A model generated the notes under the pieces. That model did not search any database and was not told the DNA's origin. It saw only the letters and a program-made list of their open reading frames with translations. Of a DNA stretch of 58,898 nucleotides, positions 8,079 through 17,171 are shown piece by piece. Origin of the DNA: Clostridia bacterium (lineage in GTDB: Bacteria; Bacillota; Clostridia; Oscillospirales; Acutalibacteraceae); NCBI GenBank assembly GCA_017472575.1, contig JAFUPX010000044.1:1-58898 (forward strand). Direction: 5' to 3'. The first letter of the stretch is position 1. Every line of letters begins with the position of its first letter. A program made the translations under genes and the position numbers.

Positions 8079-9449
8079 ATGGCAAAAATGTGGGCGGGAA
8101 GAACCGCCGGAAATACCGACAGTATTGCGGATGATTTTAATTCTTCAATACATTTTGACTGTAAGATGTTCAAGCAGGATATTGAGGGCAGTATGGCGCA
8201 TGCGGCAATGCTGGGGGCTAAAAATATAATAACTTCAGAAGAGGCGCAAGCGCTTATTGACGGTCTTGCCGAAATACTTTCTGATCTTGAAAGCGGTAAG
8301 ATTGCATTTGATATGAGCTGTGAGGATATTCATATGTTCATTGAGCAGGAGCTTACTGCGCGGATAGGAGATACCGGCAAAAAGCTGCATACTGCCAGAA
8401 GCCGTAACGATCAGGTGGCACTTGATTTGCGTATGTATCTAAGAAGCGAAACCGAGGATATAATTTCGCTTGTGAGAAAGCTTTTAGCGGTTATTACCGA
8501 CGTTGCCGATACTCATAAGGCTTCCATAATGCCGGGATACACTCATTTGCAGAGGGCTCAGCCCATAACCTTCGGACACCACCTTATGGCTTATGCTATG
8601 ATGCTGTTAAGGGATATTGACAGGCTGGCTGACTGCAAAAAGAGAATGAATATCTCTCCCATAGGCTCCTGTGCTTTGGCAGGCACCACCTACGATACCG
8701 ATAGGGAATTTGAAGCAGAAAAGTTAGGGTTTGACGGTATAGCTTTAAACAGTATTGACGGCGTTTCTGACAGGGACTTCTGTGCTGAGCTTATGAGCGA
8801 TATTGCAATTCTTATGATGCACCTTTCCCGTTTTTCGGAGGAGATAATTCTCTGGTCAAGCTGGGAGTTCAAGTTTATCGAGCTGTCTGACGCATATACA
8901 ACCGGCTCCTCGATTATGCCCCAGAAGAAAAACCCCGATATGGCGGAATTAGTCCGCGGCAAAACCGGTAGGGTATACGGTGACCTTTTAGGTCTGCTTA
9001 CTACTCTTAAGGGTCTGCCCCTTGCATATAATAAGGATATGCAGGAGGATAAGGAAAGCGTTTTTGATGCGGTAGAAACGGTTAAAATGTGCTTACAGGT
9101 TTTCATTCCTATGATTGAAACGATGTCCGTTAATACTGCAAATATGAAAACAGCGGCTCAAAAGGGCTTTATAAACGCTACCGACCTTGCAGATTATCTT
9201 GTAAAAAAAGGTATGCCGTTCCGTTCTGCATATAAAATTTCAGGTCAGCTTGTTTCTAAGTGTATTAAGGAAAATACAGTTCTCGAGGAGCTGCCGCTTG
9301 AAAGCTATAAGGAATTCAGCGAACTTTTCGATAATGACCTGTATAGCGAAATAAGCCTTGAAGCTTGTGTTAGTAAGCGAATTTCAAAGGGCGGAACATC
9401 AGTTAAATCTGTTGAAGAACAGATAGAATATGCAAGAAATAAAATTTAA
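8079..9449 (+). CDS. argH: Argininosuccinate lyase
   Basis: Splits argininosuccinate into arginine and fumarate in the cytoplasm. Its 456 residues are the normal length for the fumarase/aspartase superfamily, with the fumarate-lyase signature GSSIMPQKKNPD near 277-288, TARSRNDQVALD near 104-115 and MPGYTHLQRAQP near 150-161. It starts 11 bases after argG and is followed by a terminator, so argG-argH is a complete two-gene operon. Confidence 0.97.
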   Translation: MAKMWAGRTAGNTDSIADDFNSSIHFDCKMFKQDIEGSMAHAAMLGAKNIITSEEAQALIDGLAEILSDLESGKIAFDMSCEDIHMFIEQELTARIGDTGKKLHTARSRNDQVALDLRMYLRSETEDIISLVRKLLAVITDVADTHKASIMPGYTHLQRAQPITFGHHLMAYAMMLLRDIDRLADCKKRMNISPIGSCALAGTTYDTDREFEAEKLGFDGIALNSIDGVSDRDFCAELMSDIAILMMHLSRFSEEIILWSSWEFKFIELSDAYTTGSSIMPQKKNPDMAELVRGKTGRVYGDLLGLLTTLKGLPLAYNKDMQEDKESVFDAVETVKMCLQVFIPMIETMSVNTANMKTAAQKGFINATDLADYLVKKGMPFRSAYKISGQLVSKCIKENTVLEELPLESYKEFSELFDNDLYSEISLEACVSKRISKGGTSVKSVEEQIEYARNKI

Positions 9450-9453
9450 GTTT

Positions 9454-9482
9454 AAAAACTCCTACAAATAGTAGGAGTTTTT
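9454..9482 (+). terminator. Intrinsic terminator of argGH
   Basis: Stem AAAAACTCCTAC / GTAGGAGTTTTT (9454-9465 with 9471-9482), 5-base loop, U-rich 3' arm, directly after the argH stop. Confidence 0.9.
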
Positions 9483-9548
9483 AATTTTGCTAATTTTTAT
9501 AGATTGAATTTTAGGAGACTTGATAATATAATTAAATCGGGTGAGAAA

Positions 9549-10646
9549 ATGAATATTTCATTTGGTGCTAATCTTAAAGCCTTAAGAAAAAAAGCAGGGT
9601 ATACAAGAAAAGAACTGTCAGAAAAAATAGCTTATTCCGAAAAATCCATTGAAAAATGGGAGTTGGGAAGTAGTATTCCCCCGATTTTAACCGTTTGTAA
9701 AATTGCGGAAATTTTCGGTGTTACTCTTGATACTTTGGTTTGTTCTCAGAAAACAGAAATAAAATATTTGCTGGGAATTGACGGCGGCGGAACAAAAACC
9801 GAATTCCTCTTAACCGATTTAAACAGAAATAAAAAAGAACGGTTGGTTTTAGGAGCGTCCAACCCGATTGATATCGGTATTGAAAATTGCAAAAGCCTCC
9901 TTGAACAAGGCATAATGCAGATTTGCAGCGGCATAGATATGATGGAAATTTCAATGTTCGCGGGTCTTGCAGGAGGAATTAGCGGAGAAAATCAAAAAAT
10001 TTTGAATAAATTTTTCTCCCGCTTCGGTTTCGGTGCATATTCAAACGGAAGTGACACCGAAAACGCCTTGGAAACAGCGCTTAAGGGTGAGGACGGTATA
10101 GCCGTTATTATGGGAACAGGCATTATTGCTTTTGCGCAGAAAAACGGTAAAAGAAAGAGAATCGGCGGCTGGGGATATCTTATGGATAAAGGCGGCAGCG
10201 GATATAATTTAGGAGCTGATGCACTTTCCTGTGCTTTTAAAAGTCTTGACGGCAGAGGCGGAAGCGATTTTATGAGAGAACTCATAGAAAAACAAATAGG
10301 AAAGCCGTTAGAAAAAGCAATACCTGATATTTATAATAACAAGGGTAAGGCTTTTATAGCCTCATTTGCAAAAATCGTGTTTGAAGCTTATGAAAACGGT
10401 GATAGTTTTGCCTGCGAAATTATTGATAAAAATATGAGAGAGGTTGCTGATATAATATCGGCAGGATATGATTTTCTTAAGAATAAAAATATCAAAACGG
10501 TTATTTGCGGAGGCTTAAGCAATGAGGCTGAGATTTTAAAGCCTATACTTAATAAATATATTGAAAAGAATATCTGTATTGAATTTTCAAAAGAGCCTAT
10601 TATAAACGGTGCGGTATCATTGGCAGGAGGATTAATTAATGCTTAA
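9549..10646 (+). CDS. XRE helix-turn-helix fused to BadF/BcrA-type sugar kinase (MurNAc/GlcNAc kinase-like)
   Basis: A 365-residue fusion. Residues 5-60 form an XRE/Cro helix-turn-helix (LKALRKKAGYTRKELSEKIA). From about 70 on there is an actin-fold kinase of the BadF/BcrA family, with phosphate loop GIDGGGTKTE (76-85), GTGIIA in the second phosphate motif and GGWGYLMDKGGSGYNLGADAL. This family includes N-acetylglucosamine kinases and the clostridial MurNAc/GlcNAc kinase MurK. ATG 9549 (after GGGTGAG) is preferred to TTG 9504. It overlaps the murQ-like gene by 8 bases, which suggests it makes MurNAc-6-phosphate for it. The HTH could make it a self-acting sensor of its sugar; that is inference. 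Confidence 0.75.
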   Translation: MNISFGANLKALRKKAGYTRKELSEKIAYSEKSIEKWELGSSIPPILTVCKIAEIFGVTLDTLVCSQKTEIKYLLGIDGGGTKTEFLLTDLNRNKKERLVLGASNPIDIGIENCKSLLEQGIMQICSGIDMMEISMFAGLAGGISGENQKILNKFFSRFGFGAYSNGSDTENALETALKGEDGIAVIMGTGIIAFAQKNGKRKRIGGWGYLMDKGGSGYNLGADALSCAFKSLDGRGGSDFMRELIEKQIGKPLEKAIPDIYNNKGKAFIASFAKIVFEAYENGDSFACEIIDKNMREVADIISAGYDFLKNKNIKTVICGGLSNEAEILKPILNKYIEKNICIEFSKEPIINGAVSLAGGLINA

Positions 10647-11451
10647 AACAGAAATGAGAAATCCTGATACTGTAAATATCGGGAAAATGTCAACCTATGA
10701 TATTTTGAAAACAATAAATGCAGAGAACAACAATGTTATATCTGCTATTGAAAAGGCTATACCGGAAATCGAGAGGGCTTGCGATGCTGTAGCTGAGGTT
10801 ATAAAAAACGACGGAAGAGTATTTTACATAGGCGCCGGAACCTCAGGCAGACTTGGTGTTTGTGACGCGGCAGAATGTCCTCCAACATTCGGCGTATCGC
10901 ACGATTTATTTACAGGTATAATAGCCGGCGGCAAAGAGTGTATGTTTAATGCGGCAGAAAATGCCGAGGATAATCCGAGTATTGCGGTTGAGGATTTGAA
11001 AGCTAAAAATTTATCGAAAAAGGATATAGTTATTGGAATTTCAGCCTCAGGCTCGGCGGCTTATGTTATTTCGGGGATTGAATATGCAAAGAGAATTAAT
11101 GCAAAAACCGTTTCTGTAACCAACAATCCCGAAACTGCGCTTGGAGGCAAGGCGGATATAAATATTTGCGCAGATACAGGTCCAGAGGTTATAACAGGCT
11201 CAACCCGTATGAAAGCGGGAACATCTCAAAAAATTATACTTAATATGATTTCAACAGCGGCAATGGTGAAATGCGGATATGTATATGAAAATCTTATGAT
11301 AAATTTAAAGCCTACAAATAAAAAGCTTAGAAACCGAATGATAGGTATTGTATGCGAAATTCTTAACTGCGAAAGGGAAGAAGCAGAGCGGCTTTTAGAG
11401 GAAAACGACTGGAATATCAGAAAAACAGCGGAAAGCAGGGGAACAATATGA
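10639..11451 (+). CDS. murQ: MurQ-like N-acetylmuramic acid 6-phosphate etherase
   Basis: MurQ removes D-lactate from MurNAc-6-phosphate to give GlcNAc-6-phosphate, a step of cell-wall recycling. The SIS-fold protein has GAGTSGRLGVCDAAECPPTFG-type residues at 65-85 with the catalytic-type Glu79, AENAEDN (106-112), and ITGSTRMKAGT (185-195). A UBA-like tail (about 240-268) is typical of the family. At 270 residues it is about 30 shorter than most MurQ. It is unusual in having GISASGSAAYVI at 133-144 where the family has G-x-x-ASGRTPYV. Neighbours are a kinase of the MurK family and a GH16 hydrolase, translationally coupled on both sides. Confidence 0.82.
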   Translation: MLKTEMRNPDTVNIGKMSTYDILKTINAENNNVISAIEKAIPEIERACDAVAEVIKNDGRVFYIGAGTSGRLGVCDAAECPPTFGVSHDLFTGIIAGGKECMFNAAENAEDNPSIAVEDLKAKNLSKKDIVIGISASGSAAYVISGIEYAKRINAKTVSVTNNPETALGGKADINICADTGPEVITGSTRMKAGTSQKIILNMISTAAMVKCGYVYENLMINLKPTNKKLRNRMIGIVCEILNCEREEAERLLEENDWNIRKTAESRGTI

Positions 11452-12251
11452 AAAAGTATACGGTTGATAATCATAGGGAAAGCCTATTGCCTGACGGCAA
11501 GAATTGGAAAATGGTATGGGCGGATGAATTTGACGGTACAGAGCTTGATAGCTCAAAATGGCAGTACAGACTGCATATTATGGGAACCCGTCATAACACG
11601 TGGGTGGATAATGCGGCTCAGCTTGACGGCAAAGGAAATCTTGTGTTTTCTCTTATAGAAAAGGACGGTCATTTTTATTCCTCTCAGCTTCAAACAGGAG
11701 AAAATTATATGGACCGCCCGGGTAAAAAGTTTGAAAGATACACATGGCCTATTGCTAAAATCAGCAAACCTCTTTTTATGCATAAAAAGGGTTATTTTGA
11801 ATGCTGCTGCCGGCTTCAGCAGAAGAAAGGCTGGTGGAGTGCGTTTTGGCTGCAGTCTCCCATTCAGGGAAGTACACTAAATCCTGCTTTTTCAGGGGTT
11901 GAAATAGATATTATGGAGAGCTTTTCTCCCGGAGAGGTTATGCATAATATACATTGGAACGGTTGCGGCGAGGATTGGCAGTCTGCCGGCTCAGGGAAAA
12001 GGTACGTAGAAAACATTGAGGATTATCACCGCTTCGGTGTTGAGTGGAGCGACAGCGGATATACTTTTTATATTGACGGTGTTGAGAGTTGGCATACTGA
12101 CGGTCCTGTTTCGGATACTGATCAGTTTATTCTCATATCCACTGAATGTATGGGATACAGAAAAAAAGAACAAATTCCCGATAAAGAGCTTTTTAATGCT
12201 GTAGGTGATTTTTTCTCGGTTGATTATATAAGAGTGTTTGAAGAGGTGTAA
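11448..12251 (+). CDS. GH16-family glycoside hydrolase (beta-glucanase-like)
   Basis: A 267-residue single-domain hydrolase. WADEFDGTELDSSKW (24-38) is the usual N-terminal GH16 block, and the catalytic signature E-x-D-x-x-E is seen as EIDIME (E152, D154, E157). W130 and W134 nearby fit the sugar cleft (KKGWWSAFWLQ). Family members cut beta-1,3 or mixed beta-glucans, agarose or related galactans. There is no signal peptide, so it should act in the cytoplasm, which is odd for GH16. Its ATG overlaps the end of the murQ-like gene by 4 bases, making it the third gene of that operon. Substrate unknown. Confidence 0.85.
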   Translation: MKKYTVDNHRESLLPDGKNWKMVWADEFDGTELDSSKWQYRLHIMGTRHNTWVDNAAQLDGKGNLVFSLIEKDGHFYSSQLQTGENYMDRPGKKFERYTWPIAKISKPLFMHKKGYFECCCRLQQKKGWWSAFWLQSPIQGSTLNPAFSGVEIDIMESFSPGEVMHNIHWNGCGEDWQSAGSGKRYVENIEDYHRFGVEWSDSGYTFYIDGVESWHTDGPVSDTDQFILISTECMGYRKKEQIPDKELFNAVGDFFSVDYIRVFEEV

Positions 12252-12255
12252 TTTG

Positions 12256-12284
12256 TTGACTTTTTTTCGCTGTTGAGTTATACT
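12256..12284 (+). promoter_or_regulatory. Promoter for icd
   Basis: TTGACT (12256-12261) and TATACT (12279-12284) with a 17-bp spacer, in the 64-bp gap before the isocitrate dehydrogenase gene. Confidence 0.8.
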
Positions 12285-12315
12285 TTATAAGATAAATAAT
12301 AAAAGGATGATCACA

Positions 12316-13527
12316 ATGAGCGAAAAAATACAAATGAAAACTCCGCTTGTCGAGATGGACGGCGACGAAATGACCAGAATTATCTGGCAGATGATAAAGG
12401 ATATTCTTATTCTTCCTTATGTTGACCTTAAAACCGAGTATTACGATTTAGGTTTAGTTCATAGAAACGAAACAGACGACCAGGTTACAATAGACTCCGC
12501 CGAGGCAACAAAAAAATACGGTGTTGCGGTTAAATGTGCAACAATTACTCCCAATGCCGCCCGTATGCCTGAGTATAATTTGAAAGAGATGTGGAAATCT
12601 CCCAACGGAACAATCCGCGCTATACTTGACGGTACCGTTTTCCGCACACCTATTATCGTTAAGGGAATCACTCCCTACATCCCCACCTGGACAAAGCCGA
12701 TAACAATTGCCCGTCACGCTTACGGCGATGTTTATAAAAACACCGAAATGCAGGTGCCTAAGGGTTCTAAATGCGAGATTGTATGCACCGACGAAAACGG
12801 CAATGAAACCAGAAATCTTATTCATAATTTTGAGGGTACAAGCGGTATAATTCAGGGTCTGCACAACACAGATAAATCCATTTCCTCATTTGCAAGAAGC
12901 TGTTTTAACTTCGCTCTTGATACAAAGCAGGATTTATGGTTTGCAACAAAGGATACCATTTCTAAAAAGTATGACCACCGCTTTAAGGATATCTTCAACG
13001 ATATTTACGAGGCTGAGTATAAAGACAAATTTGAAAGCAACGGAATTGAATACTTCTATACTCTTATTGATGATGCCGTTGCACGCGTAATCCGCTCAAA
13101 CGGCGGTTATATCTGGGCTTGTAAGAATTATGACGGGGATGTAATGTCCGATATGGTTGCCACTGCCTACGGCTCACTTGCTATGATGACTTCTGTACTT
13201 GTATCTCCTGAGGGAATTTATGAGTATGAGGCGGCTCACGGCACCGTTCAGCGCCATTATTACAAGCACTTAAAGGGCGAGGAAACCTCAACCAACTCGG
13301 TTGCAACCCTCTTTGCCTGGACAGGCGCGCTCAGAAAACGCGGCGAGCTTGATAACACACCTGACCTCGTAGAATTTGCCGATAAATTAGAAAAGGCAAC
13401 TATCAAAACTATTGAGGACGGCGTTATGACCGGTGACCTTTATCTGCTTTCATCCCTTGAAAATAAGAAAAAGGTAAACACAGAGGACTTTTTAAAGGCT
13501 GTAAACGAGCGTTTAGCAGCTATGTGA
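12316..13527 (+). CDS. icd: NADP-type isocitrate dehydrogenase (eukaryote-like subfamily)
   Basis: Oxidative decarboxylation of isocitrate to 2-oxoglutarate, which supplies carbon for glutamate. The 403 residues start [21 protein letters not shown] and contain [10 protein letters not shown] and [17 protein letters not shown], the substrate-binding block of the homodimeric subfamily that also holds cytosolic and mitochondrial NADP-IDH. The DGDEMTR start distinguishes it from E. coli Icd. NADP use is inferred from the subfamily. ATG 12316 is chosen over ATG 12307 because AAAGGA lies only 1-2 bases before the latter. It has its own promoter and a terminator. Confidence 0.93.
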   Translation: MSEKIQMKTPLVEMDGDEMTRIIWQMIKDILILPYVDLKTEYYDLGLVHRNETDDQVTIDSAEATKKYGVAVKCATITPNAARMPEYNLKEMWKSPNGTIRAILDGTVFRTPIIVKGITPYIPTWTKPITIARHAYGDVYKNTEMQVPKGSKCEIVCTDENGNETRNLIHNFEGTSGIIQGLHNTDKSISSFARSCFNFALDTKQDLWFATKDTISKKYDHRFKDIFNDIYEAEYKDKFESNGIEYFYTLIDDAVARVIRSNGGYIWACKNYDGDVMSDMVATAYGSLAMMTSVLVSPEGIYEYEAAHGTVQRHYYKHLKGEETSTNSVATLFAWTGALRKRGELDNTPDLVEFADKLEKATIKTIEDGVMTGDLYLLSSLENKKKVNTEDFLKAVNERLAAM

Positions 13528-13533
13528 AAATAA

Positions 13534-13567
13534 ACCGACAATCCAAATTTGGATTGTCGGTATTTTT
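13534..13567. terminator. Bidirectional terminator between icd and XRE gene
   Basis: Stem ACCGACAATCC / GGATTGTCGGT (13534-13544 with 13551-13561), loop AAATTT, followed by ATTTTTT. It touches the end of the convergent XRE gene. Confidence 0.88.
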
Positions 13568-13806
13568 TAGTCTTCAATATTTTCTCGTTTAAATAAAGGA
13601 GAGGCGAAGAATTCACTTAAGGTTATTTCAAAGCCTTCACAAATCTCATATATAATTCTCATTTTCATACTTGGATAAGAACAATTCATAATGGTACTTA
13701 AAGTTGATTGCGGAACACCGCTTTTTAAAAATAACTGATATTGCGTCATTTGTCTTTCTTTGCATAATTCTTTAATGCGTTCCGAAACAGCTTCGTTTAA
13801 CTTCAT
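13567..13806 (-). CDS. Small XRE-family transcriptional regulator
   Basis: A 79-residue protein that is essentially one Cro/C1-type helix-turn-helix: MTQYQLFLKSGVPQSTLSTIMN (about 20-41) followed by a helix with ITLSEFF, a common end of this domain. It has no extra sensor domain. The upstream region carries two copies of a 17-bp word (13821 and 13866) that would suit autoregulation. SD GGAGGGT precedes ATG 13806. The small Cys protein at 13935 is divergent from it and may share control. Confidence 0.85.
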   Translation of the reverse strand: MKLNEAVSERIKELCKERQMTQYQLFLKSGVPQSTLSTIMNCSYPSMKMRIIYEICEGFEITLSEFFASPLFKRENIED

Positions 13807-13820
13807 ATATACCCTCCTAT

Positions 13821-13882
13821 ACTTCGATTACTCGATAAAAGTATAGGCTTTTTATTTAATAAAATACTTCGGGTACTTGATA
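13821..13882. promoter_or_regulatory. Tandem operator-like repeats upstream of the XRE gene
   Basis: ACTTCGATTACTCGATA (13821-13837) and ACTTCGGGTACTTGATA (13866-13882) agree at 14 of 17 positions and are 45 bp apart, about four helical turns. The first copy also sits in an inverted repeat CTATACTT/AAGTATAG. This is typical spacing for cooperative repressor binding, probably by the adjacent XRE protein. Confidence 0.55.
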
Positions 13883-13934
13883 TATAGTTTAAATAGTGTT
13901 AAAATTAAAATAAAAAAAGAGAGGCTATGGAATT

Positions 13935-14105
13935 ATGATGTGTGATAATGAATTTTGTATATATTGGCATAAAACAGGTTGCGTTTTAGAAAATATAAGT
14001 TTGGATATACAAGGGGCATATAAGGATTGCATATATATTTCTATAGATAATAATGTATTAAAAGAAAAAAGAAAATTTCAAAGAAAAAAGTTTGATAACT
14101 TATAA
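13935..14105 (+). CDS. Small cysteine-patterned protein, unknown function
   Basis: A 56-residue ORF with two ATGs (13935, 13938) after GAGAGG. Four cysteines lie in the pattern C-x4-C-x7-C-x15-C (CDNEFCIY, TGC, KDCIYISID), in two similar blocks of the type FCIYW...GC and DCIY, which suggests a small zinc- or disulphide-bound fold; the tail is strongly basic (KEKRKFQRKK). It resembles short clostridial proteins of form CIYxxxGxCxLxxIxID that I know only as hypothetical. It is divergent from the XRE repressor and may be its target. It could be a non-gene, but the pattern argues against that. Confidence 0.5.
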   Translation: MMCDNEFCIYWHKTGCVLENISLDIQGAYKDCIYISIDNNVLKEKRKFQRKKFDNL

Positions 14106-14176
14106 AAATCTTTGTTTTCAGTGCGCTAAACAATATTAGATAAAAGAGAAGAGAAAACAAAGAAAAGTGAAAAGTA

Positions 14177-14218
14177 CCAAAAAATAAGAACCATCAAAGG
14201 ATGGTTCTTATTTTTTGG
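14177..14218. terminator. Terminator of the tRNA-Thr gene, overlapping its CCA
   Basis: Arms 14177-14195 and 14200-14218 form a 19-bp perfect stem with a 4-base loop (AAAG), with T-runs inside the outer arm on both strands. The outermost bases (14216-14218) are the encoded CCA of the tRNA on the minus strand. Confidence 0.85.
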
Positions 14219-14291
14219 AGCTGCTAACCAGATTCGAACTGGTGACCTCTTCCTTACCAAGGAAGTGCTCTGCCACCTGAGCCATAGCAGC
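14216..14291 (-). tRNA. tRNA-Thr (anticodon GGT)
   Basis: On the minus strand the 76 bases fold as a cloverleaf: acceptor GCTGCTA/TAGCAGC, D-arm with GGCTCAGGTGGCAGAGC, anticodon stem CTTCC/GGAAG with loop TTGGTAA giving anticodon GGT, T-loop TTCGAAT closed by ACCAG/CTGGT, discriminator T and encoded CCA. GGT reads ACC and ACU threonine codons. Confidence 0.96.
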
Positions 14292-14413
14292 ATATAAAAC
14301 TGTGACCTAAACATTATATGATAATAAAGCCTTAAAGTCAAGAATAATTTTAAAATTAATTTTAAAAAGCATATTCGGGTGATAAAAATTCAATAATATC
14401 ATTGGTGATTTAT

Positions 14414-15019
14414 GTGAAAAGGATTATTAAGAGAATATTTTCGGTTGGTGTTTGCTTACTGGCAGGAGTATCCTTTGGATTTTTAGGATTTCTATATATA
14501 TCGAGTCAAAACAGCGAACCGGTTAAGAAAACTGAGAGCGAGATACCGTATTCATATGTTCCTGATAACGCAGGAGTGATGTTCGAGTTTTACGAGGAGA
14601 AAATATACGCTCATCTTGATTTTGAAAATGAAAAAATCTCACTAATTTTTGCAAATAACGCAGACACATCGGACGGCTATATTTACGGCTACAGAATAGA
14701 TTATACCGTAAAGGCAAATTCCGTTTTAGCAGGAGGAATTATTGATTCTGTAGGAGGAATTGAACTTACTGTGAACGGGGAAACGCTGAGGTATACCGGT
14801 GTACAGATTTCAGACCTTTTATCCGTAACTCCTGAAAACGAGACTGTTAAAAGACAGATAATAACCGTTTTCTTTGAAAAGGTGGCTCAGCTAGGTCTTG
14901 CCAAAAATGACTTCGTTTATATAATTGAAAACAGCGAAACGGATTTAACTGTTCCTGATTGCTACTATTGGAATGAAAATATTAAGGAATTGGCAGAAAA
15001 TGCAGTTATTTTAAATTGA
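14414..15019 (+). CDS. Membrane-anchored protein of unknown function, weakly LCP-like
   Basis: About 201 residues with an N-terminal positively charged segment (KRIIKRIF) and one transmembrane helix at about 8-30, then an extracellular domain. The stretch VLAGGIIDSVGGIELTVNG resembles the 'VDxIGGVEV' core of LytR-CpsA-Psr (LCP) wall-polymer ligases, and the following lines fit that fold loosely, but the conserved LCP arginines and the rest of the domain are missing. I therefore call it a divergent or truncated LCP relative with low certainty. GTG 14414 with GGTGA (14404-14408) is preferred to TTG 14402. Its stop lies inside the -35 of the glnN promoter. Confidence 0.5.
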   Translation: MKRIIKRIFSVGVCLLAGVSFGFLGFLYISSQNSEPVKKTESEIPYSYVPDNAGVMFEFYEEKIYAHLDFENEKISLIFANNADTSDGYIYGYRIDYTVKANSVLAGGIIDSVGGIELTVNGETLRYTGVQISDLLSVTPENETVKRQIITVFFEKVAQLGLAKNDFVYIIENSETDLTVPDCYYWNENIKELAENAVILN

Positions 15020-15044
15020 CAAAACCGATATTTCAATATATACT
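15016..15044 (+). promoter_or_regulatory. Promoter for glnN
   Basis: TTGACA (15016-15021) and TATACT (15039-15044) with a 17-bp spacer. The upstream gene's TGA stop (15017-15019) is part of the -35 box. Confidence 0.85.
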
Positions 15045-15078
15045 TTATTATGAATAAAAAATATCGGAGGGTACCTAA

Positions 15079-17169
15079 TTGAATAATGTAAGCGAAATCT
15101 TCGGCTGTAATGTATTTAACGACGCGGTTATGTACGAGCGCCTCCCTGAGGCTACATATAATAAGCTTAAAAGCACAATAAAGGAAGGCAAGGGGATAGA
15201 CCGCAGTATTGCCGATGAGGTTGCTCTTGCTATGAAGGAGTGGGCGATAGAAAAAGGCGCCACACACTTCACTCATTGGTTCCAGCCGCTTACCGGCATA
15301 ACAGCTGAAAAGCATGACAGCTTTATCGCCCCTACGGACGATGGGCATATTATAATGGAATTTTCCGGTAAGGAGCTTATAAAGGGCGAGCCGGATGCAT
15401 CTTCTTTCCCCTCGGGTGGACTTCGCGCCACCTTTGAGGCAAGAGGCTATACCGTTTGGGATCCCAGCTCCTATGCTTTTGTAAAGGACGGTACTCTTTG
15501 TATTCCTACAGCATTCTGTTCCTATTGCGGAGACGCACTTGACAATAAAACCACCCTGCTTCGCAGTATGGACGCTATAGGTAAACAGGCTTTAAGAGTA
15601 GTTAAGCTTTTCGGACATACGGATGTTAAAAGAGTTGTAACAACAGTCGGTCCTGAGCAGGAGTATTTTCTTGTTGATAAAAAAATGTATGAAGCACGTC
15701 CCGACCTTATGTTCTGTGGCAGAACTCTAATCGGAACAATGCCGCCTAAGGGTCAGGAAATGGATGACCATTATTTTGGTGTTATAAAGCCGAGAGTCGC
15801 CGCCTTTATGCGCGAGCTTGATTCAGAGCTTTGGAAGCTGGGCGTGCTTGCAAAAACTGAGCATAACGAGGCAGCTCCGGCTCAGCATGAGCTTGCTCCC
15901 ATTTTCACAACTACAAATATAGCTTCTGACCATAATCAGCTTACAATGGAGCTTATGAAAAAGATTGCCGACAAGCATGGGCTCGTATGCTTACTTCATG
16001 AAAAGCCATTTAAGGGAGTTAACGGAAGCGGCAAGCATAACAACTGGTCGCTTTCAACCGATACCGGAATAAATCTTTTAAGTCCGGGTAAAAATCCGGC
16101 TGAAAATTTGCTTTTCCTTATAAGCCTCGCTGCGGTAATAACCGCTGTTGACAAGCATCAGGATTTATTAAGAATTTCGGTTGCAACCGCCGGAAATGAC
16201 CATAGACTCGGTGCAAACGAGGCTCCCCCCGCGATTATTTCGATATTCTTGGGTGATGAGCTTACAGGTATCCTTGAATCAATAGAAAAAGGCACTCATT
16301 ATGACAGTACCGAGCTTATTAAGATGACGGTAGGCTCCGATATTATTCCTTACATAAGAAAGGATAATACCGACCGCAACCGCACCTCACCGTTTGCATT
16401 TACCGGAAATAAGTTTGAGTTTAGAATGTTAGGCTCTGCTTCTTCAATTTCGGATGCCAATGTTATGATGAACACAATGGTTGCAGATGTATTTAAGGAT
16501 TATGCCGACCGCCTTGAAAAAGCCGAGGATTTTAAAACAGAATGTATTAATATAATCCGTGAAAGCGTTAAGGAGCATAAGCGTATTATATTTAACGGAG
16601 ACGGATATTCAGAGGAATGGAAAGCCATTGCTAAGGAACGGGGCTTGCTTAACCTTGAAAGTACGGTTGATGCTTTGCCTTATCTTGCAAGCGAGGAAAA
16701 TGTAAAATTCTTTGAGCGTCACGGCGTTTTCAGCAGAAATGAAATTGTATCCAGACTTGAAATTTCTCTTGAAAACTATGCGAAGACTCTGCATATTGAA
16801 GCGCTTACCCTCATTGATATGATGAACAGAGAGGTTATTCCGGCGATAACAGCATATTGCGATACTTTATGCAAGGCGGTTTTCAATAAGCAGAGAATAA
16901 ATCCGTCTCTTGATACAACGGTAGAAAACGAGCTTATTGCAAGGCTTTCTGCAGCGAATTCTGAAATATATCATCTTACGGCTGAGCTTAAAATGCAGGT
17001 TTCAAAGGCTGAAAAAATCGAAAAGGAATATGAAAAAGCGCGCTTCTATCACGACCATATACTTAAAACAATGGAGGATATCCGCCGTTATTCCGATTCT
17101 GCCGAGGCGGTTGTTTCAAAGAATTATTGGCCTTATCCCAGCTACGGTGATATGCTTTTCAGAATTTAA
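15079..17169 (+). CDS. glnN: Glutamine synthetase type III
   Basis: ATP-dependent formation of glutamine from glutamate and ammonia. The length (696 residues) and motifs are those of GSIII rather than [61 protein letters not shown] and [16 protein letters not shown]. The start is TTG 15079, placed 7 bases after GGAGGG; no nearer ATG fits. It has a strong own promoter and is followed 2 bases later by the PfkB kinase gene, so the two should be co-transcribed. Neighbouring icd supplies 2-oxoglutarate for the same nitrogen route. Confidence 0.96.
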   Translation: MNNVSEIFGCNVFNDAVMYERLPEATYNKLKSTIKEGKGIDRSIADEVALAMKEWAIEKGATHFTHWFQPLTGITAEKHDSFIAPTDDGHIIMEFSGKELIKGEPDASSFPSGGLRATFEARGYTVWDPSSYAFVKDGTLCIPTAFCSYCGDALDNKTTLLRSMDAIGKQALRVVKLFGHTDVKRVVTTVGPEQEYFLVDKKMYEARPDLMFCGRTLIGTMPPKGQEMDDHYFGVIKPRVAAFMRELDSELWKLGVLAKTEHNEAAPAQHELAPIFTTTNIASDHNQLTMELMKKIADKHGLVCLLHEKPFKGVNGSGKHNNWSLSTDTGINLLSPGKNPAENLLFLISLAAVITAVDKHQDLLRISVATAGNDHRLGANEAPPAIISIFLGDELTGILESIEKGTHYDSTELIKMTVGSDIIPYIRKDNTDRNRTSPFAFTGNKFEFRMLGSASSISDANVMMNTMVADVFKDYADRLEKAEDFKTECINIIRESVKEHKRIIFNGDGYSEEWKAIAKERGLLNLESTVDALPYLASEENVKFFERHGVFSRNEIVSRLEISLENYAKTLHIEALTLIDMMNREVIPAITAYCDTLCKAVFNKQRINPSLDTTVENELIARLSAANSEIYHLTAELKMQVSKAEKIEKEYEKARFYHDHILKTMEDIRRYSDSAEAVVSKNYWPYPSYGDMLFRI

Positions 17170-17171
17170 TT

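Noticed and set aside
14126-14341. 71-codon minus-strand frame
   Set aside because: It runs through the tRNA-Thr gene and its terminator.
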